Source of the DNA: Symsagittifera roscoffensis | Taxonomy: Eukaryota > Xenacoelomorpha > Acoela > Convolutidae | Length of the DNA stretch: 64,000 nucleotides | NCBI RefSeq assembly: GCF_963678635.1 | Contig: NC_087063.1 | Span: forward strand, 65,958,471 to 66,022,470 | Direction: 5' to 3' | Part shown: in pieces, positions 45,096 to 57,227 of the stretch | Layout: each line of letters begins with the position of its first letter | How positions within the stretch are numbered: position 1 is the first letter of the stretch | Position numbers and translations under genes: made by a program | Notes under the pieces: model-generated | Database searches by the model: none | The model's input: the letters and a program-made list of their open reading frames with translations, nothing else | Told to the model about the DNA's origin: nothing

Positions 45096-47213
45096 AAAAC
45101 TGTTCTGAAATATTTCGGGTTTTCAGACAGTAAATTAGACGAGTTGAGTTAGTTATTCAAACTCTAGTTACCAACCTCTAAGTTAATTATTCTGCTAAAA
45201 TTTCAAAAACGGATCAGCTCTTGTAACCAGTATTTGTTTCCATTTTTGTTTTTAATCAATCAAGTTAAGATTAAAAAAATAGAAAAATCCAAAAATTATT
45301 GTTTTTTGTTCGGTTTCTAAATTTTTTTTCCGTTTTTTTTTTCAGATTTTTTAAAATTCAGTATGGTGGGAAGTTGTGGTCTATATTCACAGCAACTAGC
45401 TATTCTATGTTTATCATGATGATTATCACAACTATCTGTTCGTTATTGCAGATTTATGAAGTGTAGTTCCAAGCGTAGATTTAAAATTTAGAACTGTATT
45501 TTCAAGACTCTGCAATGTCCACTAATGAGCAAAGCATCCTTACAATAAATCTTTTTCCAAGTTTCTCAAACTTCAAAATTTTATTTAATTGTTTGAGTTT
45601 AAAAATAAGGTTGAAATTCTGCCTTTTTTACTGGAGGTTGTTTGACTATGGCTTCCAAATAATTTTTATTGAAGGGCGAATCCAGATTTTCTATCAAAAA
45701 CGAATAAGAAAATATTTCTTGAGCAACGCTGAACAGCTAAAAAGACACAATTCAGGCAAAATTTTCTGCGCGGCAGGCTAAAAAAGCGTACCAAAACCCT
45801 TTTCGAGCATTTTCATTAGCGGATTAAGCCAATATTCCTTCATTCAGCTTGCTTCTTCCTCAAAATGTCCCAAAGATGGCTCCGAAAAAAAAACATTTAA
45901 AAAATTATTTTGGTTGCATAGATAAAAAATAAGTTTTGCTCAGTAAAACTCAACAAGTAATTCAGTTCTCAAAATTAGGCTGAGCTGTTCGTAAAAATGC
46001 CCAGCAACCAGCCATTTCCTTCCATTTTGACTGTACTTTGTTCTGACAATGAAGTTCCTCGAATTAGGTTATCCTTATTCATCGTATTTGTACTACCTAC
46101 CATCTTTTCACCACTATCATTTATAAAAGTAGTAATTTCCGTTTTGACACATTTGTGTAATTTTTACAAAAAAAAAATTTCAACAAAAAATTATTCGAAA
46201 AATTGAGTTGAATTTACAATTTTTTGATACAATTTTGGAAGTTTGATTTGCCTCTTCGATTTTTTTGCATCACGTCTTGAGCTCAATTATGAAAAAAATC
46301 TCACCTGTGATCTTTCTTCGCAACAGTACAGCGGTTTGAAAAACGCCATCTCCGCTCATTTGGAACAATTAAAACGCAATATACAGCTGAATCTGGCTGA
46401 AAAATTGTTCCAATTTGATTTGAGGCAAGTATTTAGCACACTTTTATTGCGCTGCTTTGCGCTAAATATGTCCCATGTCATTTACAAAACTTGTGTGAGT
46501 TTTCAGAAAAATCAAAAATTTATGTAAGTGCATCTTTTTATTAATTATGGGTCGACCAAAAATCTTTCGCGAGCTTTTTTTATTCTCAGGAAAGACCTGA
46601 TTCAGAAAAAACATGGGCACAGCAGGCAAGTTTGTGCATTGTTGAGCAAAACTACCACTTCGGGCATCTTTTGGACTGATCGGAGTATAACTTTTGACAG
46701 GTTTTTTTTGGCTTGTACTCTTTTCAATTAATAAAAATGAGAAAAATTAGCTTAAGAAATAGAATTTAAGACTGGGACTTGACGGCGTGAAATAAATGTC
46801 GTAAAAAGTATCAAAAAGGTAGAGGGGCAATTTACTCCGTTTATCCGCAGCTGATTAGAAACACAAAATTAAGAGAATACAAACATTAAGCAAACTATGC
46901 AAAAAAATGGTTGGAACACAAAGGGAAAACCCAGTGCCACTTGTTCAGGTTTTTTGTTTCTAGTTGCCGCTCCACATATACTTTTGCATTGAATATGATT
47001 GTTAAGTATTGACTAGTAACTAATCATATTCCATAATAAAACACTCCAAAATATATCATTTAAAACTCTGAGTCAGGGCACTTTCAGTGAAAACGAAGTA
47101 AATTTGATGTTTCACTAACTGAAGTTTAATCGTGGTAAGGATTAAAACCCTTTCAATCGCTACAAGGAATTTTAGAAACGTAGAAAAAAGGTTCCTTTTT
47201 CTCAGTTTTAATG
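45096..47213 (+). repeat. Tandem array unit 3 (2118 bp)
   Basis: Shares with unit 4 the variants ttctcaaaattaggctgag, ttccattttgactg and tggactgatcggagtataac, so units 3 and 4 are the most recent pair. Confidence 0.92.
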
Positions 47214-49333
47214 AAAACTGTTCTGAAATATTTCGGGTTTTCAGACAGTAAATTAGACGAGTTGAGTTAGTTATTCAACCTCTAGTTACCAACCTCTAAG
47301 TTAATTATTCTGCTAAAATTTCAAAAATGGATCAGCTCTTGTAACCAGTATTTGTTTCCATTTTTATTTTTAATCAATCAAGTTAAGATTAAAAAAATGG
47401 AAAACCCAAAAATTATTGTTTTTTGTTCGGTTTCTGAATTTTTTTTCCGTTTTTTTTTTCAGATTTTTTAAAATTCAGTATGGTGGGAAGTTGTGGTCTA
47501 TATTCACAGCAACTAGCTATTCTATGTTTATCATGATGATTATCACAACTATCTGTTCGTTATTGCAGATTTATGAAGTGTAGTTCCAAGCGTAGATTTA
47601 AAATTTAGAACTGTATTTTCAAGACTCTGCAATGTCCACTAATGAGCAAAGCATCCTTACAATAAATCTTTTTCCAAGTTTCTCAAACTTCAAAATTTTA
47701 TTTAATTGTTTGAGTTTAAAAATAAGGTTGAAATTCTGCCTTTTTTACTGGAGGTTGTTTGACTATGGCTTCCAAATAATTTTTATTGAAGGGCGAATCC
47801 AGATTTTCGATCAAAAACGAATAAGAAAATATTTCTTGAGCAACGCTGAACAGCTAAAAAGACACAATTCAGGCAAAATTTTCTGCGCGGCAGGCTAAAA
47901 AAGCGTACCAAAACCCTTTTCGAGCATTTTCATTAGCGGATTAAGCCAATATTCCTTCATTCAGCTTGCTTCTTCCTCAAAATGTCCCAAAGATGGCTCC
48001 GAAAAAAAAACATTTAAAAAATTATTTTGGTTGCATAGATAAGAAATAAGTTTTGCTCAGTAAAACTCAACAAGTAATTCAGTTCTCAAAATTAGGCTGA
48101 GCTGTTCGTAAAAATGCCCAGCAACCAGCCATTTCCTTCCATTTTGACTGTACTTTGTTCTGACAATGAAGTTCCTCGAATTAGGTTATCCTTATTCATC
48201 GTATTTGTACTACCTACCATCTTTTCACCACTATCATTTATAAAAGTAGTAATTTCCGTTTTGACACATTTGTGTAATTTTTACAAAAAAAAAATTCCAA
48301 CAAAAAATTATTCGAAAAATTGAGTTGAATTTACAATTTTGTTACAATTTTGGAAGTTTGATTTGCATCTTTGATTTTTTTGCATCACGTCTTTACCTCA
48401 ATTATGAAAAAAAAATCTCGCCTGTGATCTTTCTTCGCAACAGTACAGCGGTTTGAAAAACGCCATCTCCGCTCATTTGGAACAATTAAAACGCAATGTA
48501 CAGCTGAATCTGGCTAAAAAATTGTTCCAATTTGATTTGAGGCAAGTATTTAGCACACTTTTATTGCGCTGCTTTGCGCTAAATATGTCCTATGTCATTT
48601 ACAAAACTTGTGTGAGTTTTCAGAAAAATCAAAAATTTATGTAAGTGCATCTTTTTATTAATTATGGGTCGACCAAAAATCTTTCGCGAGCTTTTTTTAT
48701 TCTCAGGAAAGACCTGATTCAGAAAAAACATGGGCACAGCAGGCAAGTTTGTGCATTGTTGAGCAAAACTACCACTTCGGGCATCTTTTGGACTGATCGG
48801 AGTATAACTTTTGACAGGTTTTTTTTGGCTTGTACTCTTTTCAATTAATAAAAATGAGAAAAATTAGCTTAAGAAATGGAATTTAAGACTGGGACTTGAC
48901 GGCGTGAAATAAATGTCGCAAAAAGTATCAAAAAGGTAGAGGGGCAATTTACTCCGTTTATCCGCAGCTGATTAGAAACACAAAATTAAGAGAATACAAA
49001 CATTAAGCAAACTATGCAAAAAAATGGTTGGAACACAGAGACAAAACCCAGTGCCACCCGTTCAGGTTTTTCGTTTCTAGTGGCTGCTTCACGACATATA
49101 CTTTTGCATTGAATATGATTGTTAAGTATTGACTAGTAACTAATCAAATTCCATAATAAAACACTTCAAAATATATCATTTAAAACTCTGAGACAGGGCA
49201 CTTTCAGTGAAAACGAAATAAAGTTGATGTTTCACTAACTGAAGTTTAATCGTGGTATAGATTAAAACCCTTTCAATCGCTACAAGGAATTTTAGAAACG
49301 TAGAAAAAAGGTTCCTTTTTCTCAGTTTTAATG
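47214..49333 (+). repeat. Tandem array unit 4 (2120 bp)
   Basis: Closest to unit 3. Its last 300 bases begin to drift (for example gtttctagtggctgcttcacg), approaching the diverged right flank. Confidence 0.92.
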
Positions 49334-51010
49334 AAAACTGGTCTGAATCTTTTCGGGTATTCAGACTAAATTGGACGAATTGATCAACCTCCAACTTTTG
49401 TTCTGCTACAAAATTTAATCTAGTTTTAACTAGTCAATTTTTCAAATTTTCCAATTTACTCAATTGTTTTTGCTAGAAAAAACCGGCAATTGGAAAAACG
49501 TGAAAAAAAATAGCAAGAAACTGTATTTTTTTTTGGTTTGTGATTATTATTTTTTCTTAGTTTTGAGTTTCTTTCTTTAAACAAGTGTGGTCGAAACATT
49601 CTGTGCAACTTCACAGCAACCAGCTACTTTACAGAAACATTCACAGCAACCAGCTATTGTATGTTAGTTATTACACATATTACAACTGTTTAAAAAATAC
49701 TGCAATTTGTAGTTTCAGAAGTACAGTTCCAAGACTCAGCAAGGAGTGTCCACTAATGAGTAAAACAACCTTGTAGCCTTGTAGTATTAGTTTTTATAAT
49801 ATTTTTTATAATGTTAAACTTTCAGTAGAGGTAACTTGAGGTAAAAACTGATAAATTGTACGCTTTTTTCAATAGTGATTGTTTTTTTATGGCGCCCAAT
49901 GAATTTTATGGAGGGACTAATCAACATTTTCTATCGAAAACAAGGTTGAAAAAATTCGCTGAGCAACCCTGAAATTCTAGAAAAAATTTAGTGCAGGCAA
50001 AACTTTCTACATATCAGGAAAATTAAGCAAAACATCCAGGGGCGGATCTAGGATTTTCTCGAGGGGGCGGATTATCAAAAAAATTTCGAAAACTTTGACG
50101 ACCTTTTTTGTAGGACCAAATTGATTTTCAAAGCTCTCTTAAAGCACTAAAAAAAAGCTGTTCTGGCCAAATTTTCTAAAAAAAAAAACTGGTCAAAAAA
50201 GCCGTTTTTGGGCACTTTTTGGAAAATTTTGCAAAAAGTGCTCCGCCGTTAAGTTAGTATATATTGGCCAAAAATTGATTTCTTAAAAAGTACCATAGAG
50301 GGAACCGCCGCACCCCCCTTCCCTAAACCCGCCCCTGAAAACATCTATCTTTATGTTTTTTGAACAGGTTGACCCAAAATGGCGTCTTTTAGCGCGCTTC
50401 TTATGGCACCGAAAACGTTTCTAGAAAACGTACGTATAATGGCACAGGAAACGTTTTTAGAATTTTTTTTACCTGCTTGGTCATAAATGGGCTTCGCTAA
50501 TTAAAACTTAAGAGGTTTTTAAGTTCTGAAACTAAGTTGAGCTGTTCATAAAATTGTTTAGCCTTCCGACATCCCATCCACATTTTATGTACCTTTTTTG
50601 ACTATGAATGTCTTTAAATTAAGTTTTGAACCTATTTAGTAACCACGATGGACGGTGGCATCCTCATTCATCATAGCTGTACTACAACAATCAACTATCC
50701 TTACATCATCTTTAAGTATAATACTAGTACTGTCGTTTTGCCATTGATGTTTTTGGAATGCAAAATTGATCCAAAAACAGCATGCTCAAAAAATGGGTCG
50801 ATGTGATTCTTCCCGACAAGTGCCAATTTTTAAAGTAATCACTTTTGATTTCTAAAACCGCTAGAAAGCCATTGACGCCTTGAACTCAAGACTAAGAAAG
50901 AAACCTCGCCTGCTTTTGTTTCGTAAAAATATGGTGGTTTGAAGCTTGGGAAGGTTACCGCGAAAAAGATTTCGTTCTACTTCCGCGTGAGCGGCAATCC
51001 AAAACATCTG
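49334..51010 (+). repeat. Tandem array unit 5, diverged and incomplete
   Basis: Collinear landmarks identify it: attcagactaaattgg - gatcaacctcc at the start, cacagcaaccagcta (49610-49655), gtgtccactaatgag (49746), atggcgcccaatgaatttta (49889) and gttgagctgttcataaaa (50537). A cttgaactcaagac/aaacctcgcctg block lies near 50880. It shares with unit 1 the short form of the start. A hAT-type MITE interrupts it at 50037. Confidence 0.7.
50037..50337. mobile_element. hAT-type MITE inside array unit 5
   Basis: The 301-bp element begins CAGGGGCGGATCTAGG and ends CCCGCCCCTG. The 8-bp direct repeat aaaacatc flanks it (50029-50036 and 50338-50345). The interior (gaccttttttgtaggacc, gtcaaaaaagccgtttttgg) matches the copies at 57.8-59.0 kb. 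Confidence 0.88.
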
Positions 51011-51093
51011 AGAAATTGTTTTACTTCAGAACTGTTCCACTTCGAATTGTTCAAAAGTATTTAAAACTTTGAATTAATACGTTGCTAGACGCT

Positions 51094-51580
51094 AACAAGA
51101 CTGCTCGTACAGCAGGGCAAAAACTTGAATGTTACGACTGCAATTTAAGGCCAATTTAAAAGTTGCTTTGTCAGAAAAATTGACAAAACAATCGAAAAAA
51201 AATGTTTTTTTTTTCATTTATGCCCCAACAAGCTAGTCTAAACTTTACGGGGGCATTTTTAGTGTCGTGTATCCTAATAATACCACCAAATGAATGACCT
51301 TAATTCCAATTGGAACGCTTTAATCTGTCGCTTACGTGTGTTGTAAGAACACCATATATCGAGTGTAAGTTATTCCGAATTAGCCAAATTAGCAAATTTC
51401 ATACCCCAATTGTTATAACAACGAAAGACGATTACAATTGAAAAGTTATTTTGTAAGTTTGAGCTTAGGAAGATATGAATTTTCAGATGGTATTTAAAAT
51501 TTTCTGTCAAAAATGTTTAGTCAAAAAGAAGAATATTGAGAGAACAAAAAATCAACCCAAGCTTGAAAACGGTGTTTTCT
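51094..51580 (+). mobile_element. Hairpin-ended repeat family, diverged copy
   Basis: Starts AACAAGACTGCTCGTA with a decayed hairpin (CAGGGCAAAAACTTG) and GTTACGACTGC. Core landmarks follow (ttccaattggaacg, tcgagtgtaagttattcc, gtttgagcttagg, ttctgtcaaaaatg). A related diverged copy stands at 54758-55225. Confidence 0.6.
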
Positions 51581-51675
51581 TTGAAACTCGGATTAATTAC
51601 ATTACCTAATTTTGTTAGTTAAAAACATGCGTGAAAACAAAATTTCAACAAGTTGAGTAAGTGCAGTTTTGTTTC

Positions 51676-52957
51676 TACACTCCGCGTCATAATTGTTCGT
51701 ACTATTTTAATACATGGTAAACACTTGTTTAAAAGCAAAAGTAGACCAAATTTTTTCGTACCCGTAGGTTTTTGTTGAAAAATGTCACAAACTGCGCGCA
51801 AATGGTTATGTTTACATGCACTCAGGCGAGATCAGTTTGTTCAGTTTTTGTTCAGTTTTTGTTCAGTTTGATCAGTTTTTGACATGCACTCACGCGAGAC
51901 TATAGAGTTAGCCAAAGAAAAACATGCAAATGGTTTTTCATACGCCGAATCAGCCAAGAACTGAATTTACCAAGATCAACAGTGCAATATATGACTATTC
52001 AAGAGTGAAAGCAAAGCGGGGACCCAAGCACGTGGCCGTTCGCTTCAAAATTGTTTATAAAAAGATGCGTTGCTCTACTGAAAAAACGCAAAGAAAGGGT
52101 GACAGTCTCAAAAATCCTGAGGGAGACAGCCCTCAAAATCAGCAAAAGAACGGTTTATCGGGCTTTATCAAGAATGAGGTATAGGTACAAAAATGAGTTC
52201 ACGATAATTTTGACCAAAAAGCAGAATGAAAATCGAGTACATCTCTGCACTGAATGGTTGACTAAACTAAAAACCTGGGACGAAATCGGATGAAAAAAAA
52301 AACTAACCTAGACGGACCCGACAACTGGTGTTCCTGGATGCAGAAAAACCATCAAGTTTAACTCAATAAACGTCAATGTGCGGGTGGATCCCTAATGGTC
52401 TGGGGTATGATTTTTTTGACCGATTACATTTTTGTCAAAACGGTATCTGGTCGAATAAGTTCAGACACCTACATCAAGCTTATGAAAGACACTGCCATCC
52501 GTTTAATGAGATACATTCTACCCGATGATTTTGATCTCAACAAGACAATTGCAGTTTTCATGTTTCAAAAAAAGTTTGGACTTCTTTGAGGAGACGGGAA
52601 TTGAGCTTCTACCTAGGCCCAGCAGGAGCCCGGACCTCAACATTATAGAAAAGTTGTTGAGCATGTTGAGTTGAAGGTCTATAATGGTCCGCAACCGAAA
52701 AAAAAACAAGAACTGGATGAAAAACATTTTGAAGCCGTAGATCACGTGAACTCGCATCTTTCTGAATATGTTAAAAGTCTATTCTCATCGTTGCAGAGTA
52801 GTTTCTTACCATGTGTTAGGAGAAATGAAAATAAAGTTTCTTACTGACTTTTTTTGAGCATTTTTGAAATGGTACGAAAAAATTTGGCACACTTTTGCTT
52901 TGAAATGATGAAATTACATGTATTAAGATGGCACAAAAAAATGTGACACACAGCGTC
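51676..52957 (+). mobile_element. Tc1/mariner element
   Basis: The left end (acactccgcgtca) and the right end are inverted repeats of about 85 bp, best conserved over gcaaaagt-ccaaattttttcgtac. TA dinucleotides flank or nearly flank the ends (51676; near 52960). The interior holds a broken transposase in the same orientation. Near the left end ttgttcagttt is repeated several times between two copies of catgcactca-gcgaga. Confidence 0.75.
51910..52845 (+). pseudogene. Tc1/mariner transposase, broken
   Basis: The enzyme would cut and paste its own element. A helix-turn-helix segment (VTVSKILRETALKISKRTVYRAL) sits near 52110-52180. The catalytic domain is recognisable from LDGPDNW (about 52315), GGSLMVWGMIF (52385) and LPRPSRSPDLNIIEK (52610-52650), motifs characteristic of this superfamily. 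Frame changes lie near 52290 (an A9 run), 52580 and 52650. The segment that should carry the first catalytic Asp is damaged. Length fits the usual 330-350 residues. Inactive as read. Confidence 0.75.
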
Positions 52958-53139
52958 TTTAGATCAACTTGATTGTTACGGATTGAAACGGGGCTATTTT
53001 GACATAAAAACAAGACCTCTACTTGTTTCTTTTGGGGTGTTTGCAGACATCACTGTGCCTTCCTTGCCCGCCTTCTGAACATTCTGAAAGATACCTCGAC
53101 ACTGTTTGCGGTCTATCGCGCTGTCTCATCCCATCTCAT

Positions 53140-54600
53140 GACGGACCATTGGTGCCAATTTTAGGTCGTATTTTGAACGATTTTGCCCTATGTAAAACAA
53201 GAACCGCCTGGTGATTGTTTCCACGACGCTGCTTTGACAAACTCGACGGCAGCAAGTTGCAGATCAGGTAGTTTTTCATTGATTCTGCTCTACGTAGTAC
53301 AAACACCGCCTGGTGCTTGTTCCATGATGCTAATTTTACAAATTCGACAGCAGCATTGCCAATTTTGTCTTCTCGCAAAACATAGCCCAACCATTTCAGT
53401 CTTCGTGTTTGCAGAGTTTTGTTATAACTATTTTCGAGCTTCAACGCTACTCTTACCGCATGTGATGGCGCAACTAGGTTTCTCGGGGTTATGTTTTCAA
53501 CAAATCAATTTTTTGAAGTATTCATGCTGGTCCACACCTGGAACATTCACAGGCCAAGACTCGCAGCGACAGAGAAAAGTACTTCTGACACAAGCGTTAT
53601 AAACTATCGCTTTTATCCTCAAGGGTAAGCAGCGAGACTTCCTCACATTGTTTAGCCTTCATAAGGTACCATTGGCCTAGCCAGTTCTCAGTTTGATTTT
53701 ATGCGATATGTTTCCGTCCAATTTATGTGGCTTACTAGATGGGTAAATGGGTCTGTTCGGGCAAGGGAAATCCAGAGGAGGTCAAAATGCAGGTTTTCTT
53801 CTGTTGAGCAGAACTGTGCTTTTCTAGATTGATTTCATGATCGTTTTTGCTGCTTCGGTTGTTAATCGATTTAATAAAATCTTAGCATCGAACTTATTGA
53901 CTCTTAGTAAATTAAAAGCATCAGCAAAACCATGATTTACCACATCTGGGTCGTCCAGTGCAATTTCATGCCCGCTGTCTTCAAGTGCTGAGAACATGAT
54001 CCTATTGATTACTAAACTAAAAATAAATAGAAATAAGATCGACCCCTGCCTTACATTGAATATCCCTGAGAATTTTCGGGACGTGATATTATCCATTCTC
54101 ACTTGGCATTAAATTTCAGTATACATGGATCTTAAAAATCAAAGACATTTTTTTATCGATTCCAAGGCTGGAGCAGATATTCTCATTGTGAAACTTTGCT
54201 AACGCTGTCCAAAACCGCCCTAAAATCAAGAAACATGTCTACATTGGTGCGGTTATACTGGGTGCTTTGTTCAAAGATCTGTTGGATTGCAATTATTTGA
54301 TCACGATAACCACTACCTTTTTTGAATCCTGCCTGATTCTTTCTTTCGTACAATTCAAACGCGGTCTAAAAGCGGCTTTTTCAAAGAAGCTACCAAAACA
54401 ATAAAAACTGGATCTAGCAGCGGTAAACCACGACATTTGAAACATTTTCTCGCCTCTTGTTTTTTGAAGACTGTGATGATGGTTGCTATTTTTCACTCCT
54501 TCGGCGTGTCTTCAATGTTAACTGGGCATCTCTCGTTTTGGACTTTCTTGAGCTTAAACGACATCAAACGCTTTTGTTTCGGCTTTTAATTTGTTAATTA
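53140..54600 (-). pseudogene. LINE reverse transcriptase fragment 1
   Basis: Read on the minus strand, the order is TPKEW-type fingers (about 54500), a palm segment around 53850-54060 with VRQGSILFLFIFSLVI, the usual non-LTR motif before the catalytic box, and the C-terminal RRLKWLGYVLRED motif near 53390 that is common in CR1/RTE-like LINEs. Stops and frameshifts are frequent. The last part is tandemly doubled: the coding sequence for the NKHQAVFVLRRAES segment recurs as NNHQAVLVLHRAKS about 128 bases away. Confidence 0.6.
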
Positions 54601-54629
54601 GTTTTTATTTGCTCCAAAAACGCCCTAAA

Positions 54630-54750
54630 AGCTAGGACTTGACAGCGTAAAATGTACATCGCCGCAAAAAGTATAAAAATTTGGAGCGGCAGTTTAACCC
54701 ATTTGTCTGCCACTGGTTAGCGACACAGACACGGAGCCCAACTTCACAGT
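54630..54750. repeat. Module shared with the 2.12-kb array units
   Basis: aggacttgacagcgtaaaa, gccgcaaaaagtataaaa and cagtttaacccatttgtctg match the gacttgacggcgtg - gtcgcaaaaagtatcaaa - caatttactccgtttatccg block present in each array unit. Confidence 0.6.
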
Positions 54751-54757
54751 GCTCGCA

Positions 54758-55225
54758 TAAGACTACTCGTATAAGACTACTCGTTCCGACCGCAATTTAC
54801 GAAATTCTAAAGTTGGTTAGTCGAAAAACTGACGATTTGGTCGAATAAAAAAATTTTTTTTGTTATTTCTTTTTAAATCCCCAAATAAGTTAGTGTAAAC
54901 TACACAAGGTCTTTTTTAGCGTCTTCTATCCTAATATTAAGACCAAATGAATGGCCTTACTTAAAATTGAAATGCCTTAATCTGTCACTTACATGTGTGT
55001 TATAAAAACGCAATATATCGAGCATTAATTATTCCCAATTAGCCAAATAAGCAATTTTCAAACCCCAATAGTTATAACAAACAAATAACGAATATAAATA
55101 AAAACATATTTTTGAAATTTGATCTTAGGAAGTATTTATTTTTGATGTATATCAAAACTCCGTCAAAAAAGTTTAAATATAAATTCGAAAGTCGACTGGA
55201 TAATTAACAAACCCAAGCGAAAGAT
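54758..55225 (+). mobile_element. Hairpin-ended repeat family, diverged copy
   Basis: It begins with a doubled ataagactactcgt and gttccgaccgcaattta, then follows the copy at 51094-51580 closely (ccaaatgaatggcctta, cttaatctgtcacttac, caattagccaaataagc). Confidence 0.5.
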
Positions 55226-55259
55226 ACTTTGAAAAAAAGCAGTGTTTTTCTGTGTTTTT

Positions 55260-56075
55260 CTTGATTGATTTCAGTTCAGTTTTTGCTGCTTTTGTTGTTA
55301 CTGGACTTTAAAAAATCTGAGCGTCGATTTTATTGTTTTTAGTAAATAAAAATCACCAATAAAATCATGGTCTTCAACATCTGTGTCCTCCAGTGCAATT
55401 CCATGCCTGCTGTCTTCAAGTGCGGAGAACATGATCCAAATGATTACTAAACTGAAAAGAAATGGAGATAAAGTCGACCCCTGTCTTCTACTGCTTATCA
55501 CTGAGAGTTTTCGGGATGTGGTAATATTCACTCTGCTTTGACTTTAAGTTTCAGTATACATGGTTCGTAAAAAAGCAAAGATTTTTCGGTCGAGTCCAAG
55601 GCTGGAGCAGATAATCCATATTGTGTCTTTACTTACGCTGTCAAGAGCCGCCTTAAAGCGGATAAACACGAGAGTATTGGTGCGGTTATACTGGGTGCGT
55701 TGTTTTAAGATCTGTTGGATTGCAAATATTTAATCACAATAACCACGACCTTTTTTGAATCCTGCCTGGTTTTTTCTTCTGTGCGGTTCATACGCCGGCT
55801 ATTAGCGGCTTTTCAGTACAGCTACCAAAATAATGAAAACTAGGTTTAGCAGCAAAAAACCACGATTTTTTAAACACTTTTTCGTCGATTTTTTAAACAC
55901 TTTTTTGTCTCATCTTTTTTAAAAACTGGAGTGATGATTGCAGTTTTCCACTCCTTGGGCGTGTCTTCAATGTTAATTGAGCATCTCTCGGTTTGTATTT
56001 TTTTGAACTTAAACGACGACTTAAGCGACGACAAGCGTTTTTGTTTTGGCTTGATTTTTGTTAATAAGTTTTTAT
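55260..56075 (-). pseudogene. LINE reverse transcriptase fragment 2
   Basis: A second, shorter copy of the same LINE family. The minus-strand frames include SRRQGSTLSPFLFSLVI near 55460 and TPKEWKTAIITPVFKKDE near 55930-55970, the latter a clear non-LTR reverse transcriptase motif. The C-terminal part seen in fragment 1 is absent. Sequence beyond its 5' end (to about 56230) again matches the shared module, so the two copies lie in parallel local contexts. Confidence 0.6.
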
Positions 56076-56094
56076 TTGCTCCAGAAAACAGCTT

Positions 56095-56230
56095 TAAAAA
56101 GCAGGACTTGACAGCATTAAATGATAATGCCGCAAAAAGTATCAAAAAAGGGGCATTTTACTAGGTTTTTCTGCCTATGGTTAGAGGCACGGCGACGGAG
56201 CCCAGCTTCGCAGTGCTAGCGATACAAAAA
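56095..56230. repeat. Module shared with the 2.12-kb array units, second copy
   Basis: aggacttgacagcattaaatg, gccgcaaaaagtatcaaaaa and cggagcccagcttcgcagtg align with 54630-54750. Confidence 0.6.
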
Positions 56231-56299
56231 TTAGTCAAATTAATCAATAGTGGTTAGAAACACAAAGGCAAAAACCAGCGTCGCAGTGCTAGTGATAAA

Positions 56300-57225
56300 T
56301 TTTGAACATCAAATGTTCAAAAGGAGTGCATGAAAGCCTGGCTAACAAAAAGAAAAAAGGCAATGAAAATTTAATGCAGTGAGAAAGGCAGTGAAAGTGT
56401 ATCACAACTTTTTAACCGACGTCAAAGGGCAGTATGAAAGGGATCAATAGAGAAATCTGAATCTTTTATACTAGTCTAAGACTAGTTTTTAAGTTTGATA
56501 ATAAAGATTTTGCTGTTCCATTTTCGTTGGAGAATCTCGGGAATGATTTCATAAATAGAAACTAGTTTCAAGTGGTTTTAACAATGCCTCAACTAACTAT
56601 TGAGCTATCACCCACCATTCCCCCTCCCCCCTCGCACGAATTGGGATGGGGAAATATTGCTCAGTTGGTACGCCTGAAAGTTGAAGATTCCGTCCTGATG
56701 CGAGCAGTTCTGTTTACATTTGGTATAGCCCAGTTAAGTTTGAGTAACTGAATAATTGAATAACTTTAATTGAATAACTTTCACCGGCTTAATTTGGTTT
56801 TGCAGAAAATGCGGTACTATAGAATTTTCCCTTAACAAACTCCATGAATTTTCAAACGCAAAAAAAAACTTTAAAAAACGCAATTGAGTGGCTTGGTGAA
56901 TGTTTAATTTAAGAAATTGACCTCAAAGAAATATGTCCTCCAGCGTTCTTCAAGTTTTAAAGCTTGATTGAAAAAAAAAACGTGCAGCATAACGCACTAT
57001 TTAGAATTAACTAAAAATTGAGCCAGCAATTGATTCAGATTTATTTTTGATTATGAGTCGATGAAATTAGTTCAGACTCTTATATAGGTCGCGATGATTT
57101 TTTCAGGAAAAGACTTAAATATTTTTTCAGGCTCAAATTTTCACGGTTTGAATTTTGACTTCTAAGTTCAGTTCATTTCCTTTGTTAAAGGGAAGACAAA
57201 CTCCACTATCGAACACCAAAGTGGG
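56300..57225. other. AT-rich sequence without recognisable features
   Basis: No gene was found. A short gatgcgagcagttctgttt near 56695 is a decayed terminus of the hairpin-ended family. Confidence 0.35.
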
Positions 57226-57227
57226 GA

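Noticed and set aside
41277-47898. Small frames repeated in every array unit (for example MSTNEQSILT, MKNAISAHLEQL)
   Set aside because: Conservation follows from DNA identity between units. In the diverged unit 5 the same places are broken, so there is no sign of selection on protein.
40883-51010. CRISPR array
   Set aside because: The repeats are kilobase-sized and without spacers, and the DNA is eukaryotic.
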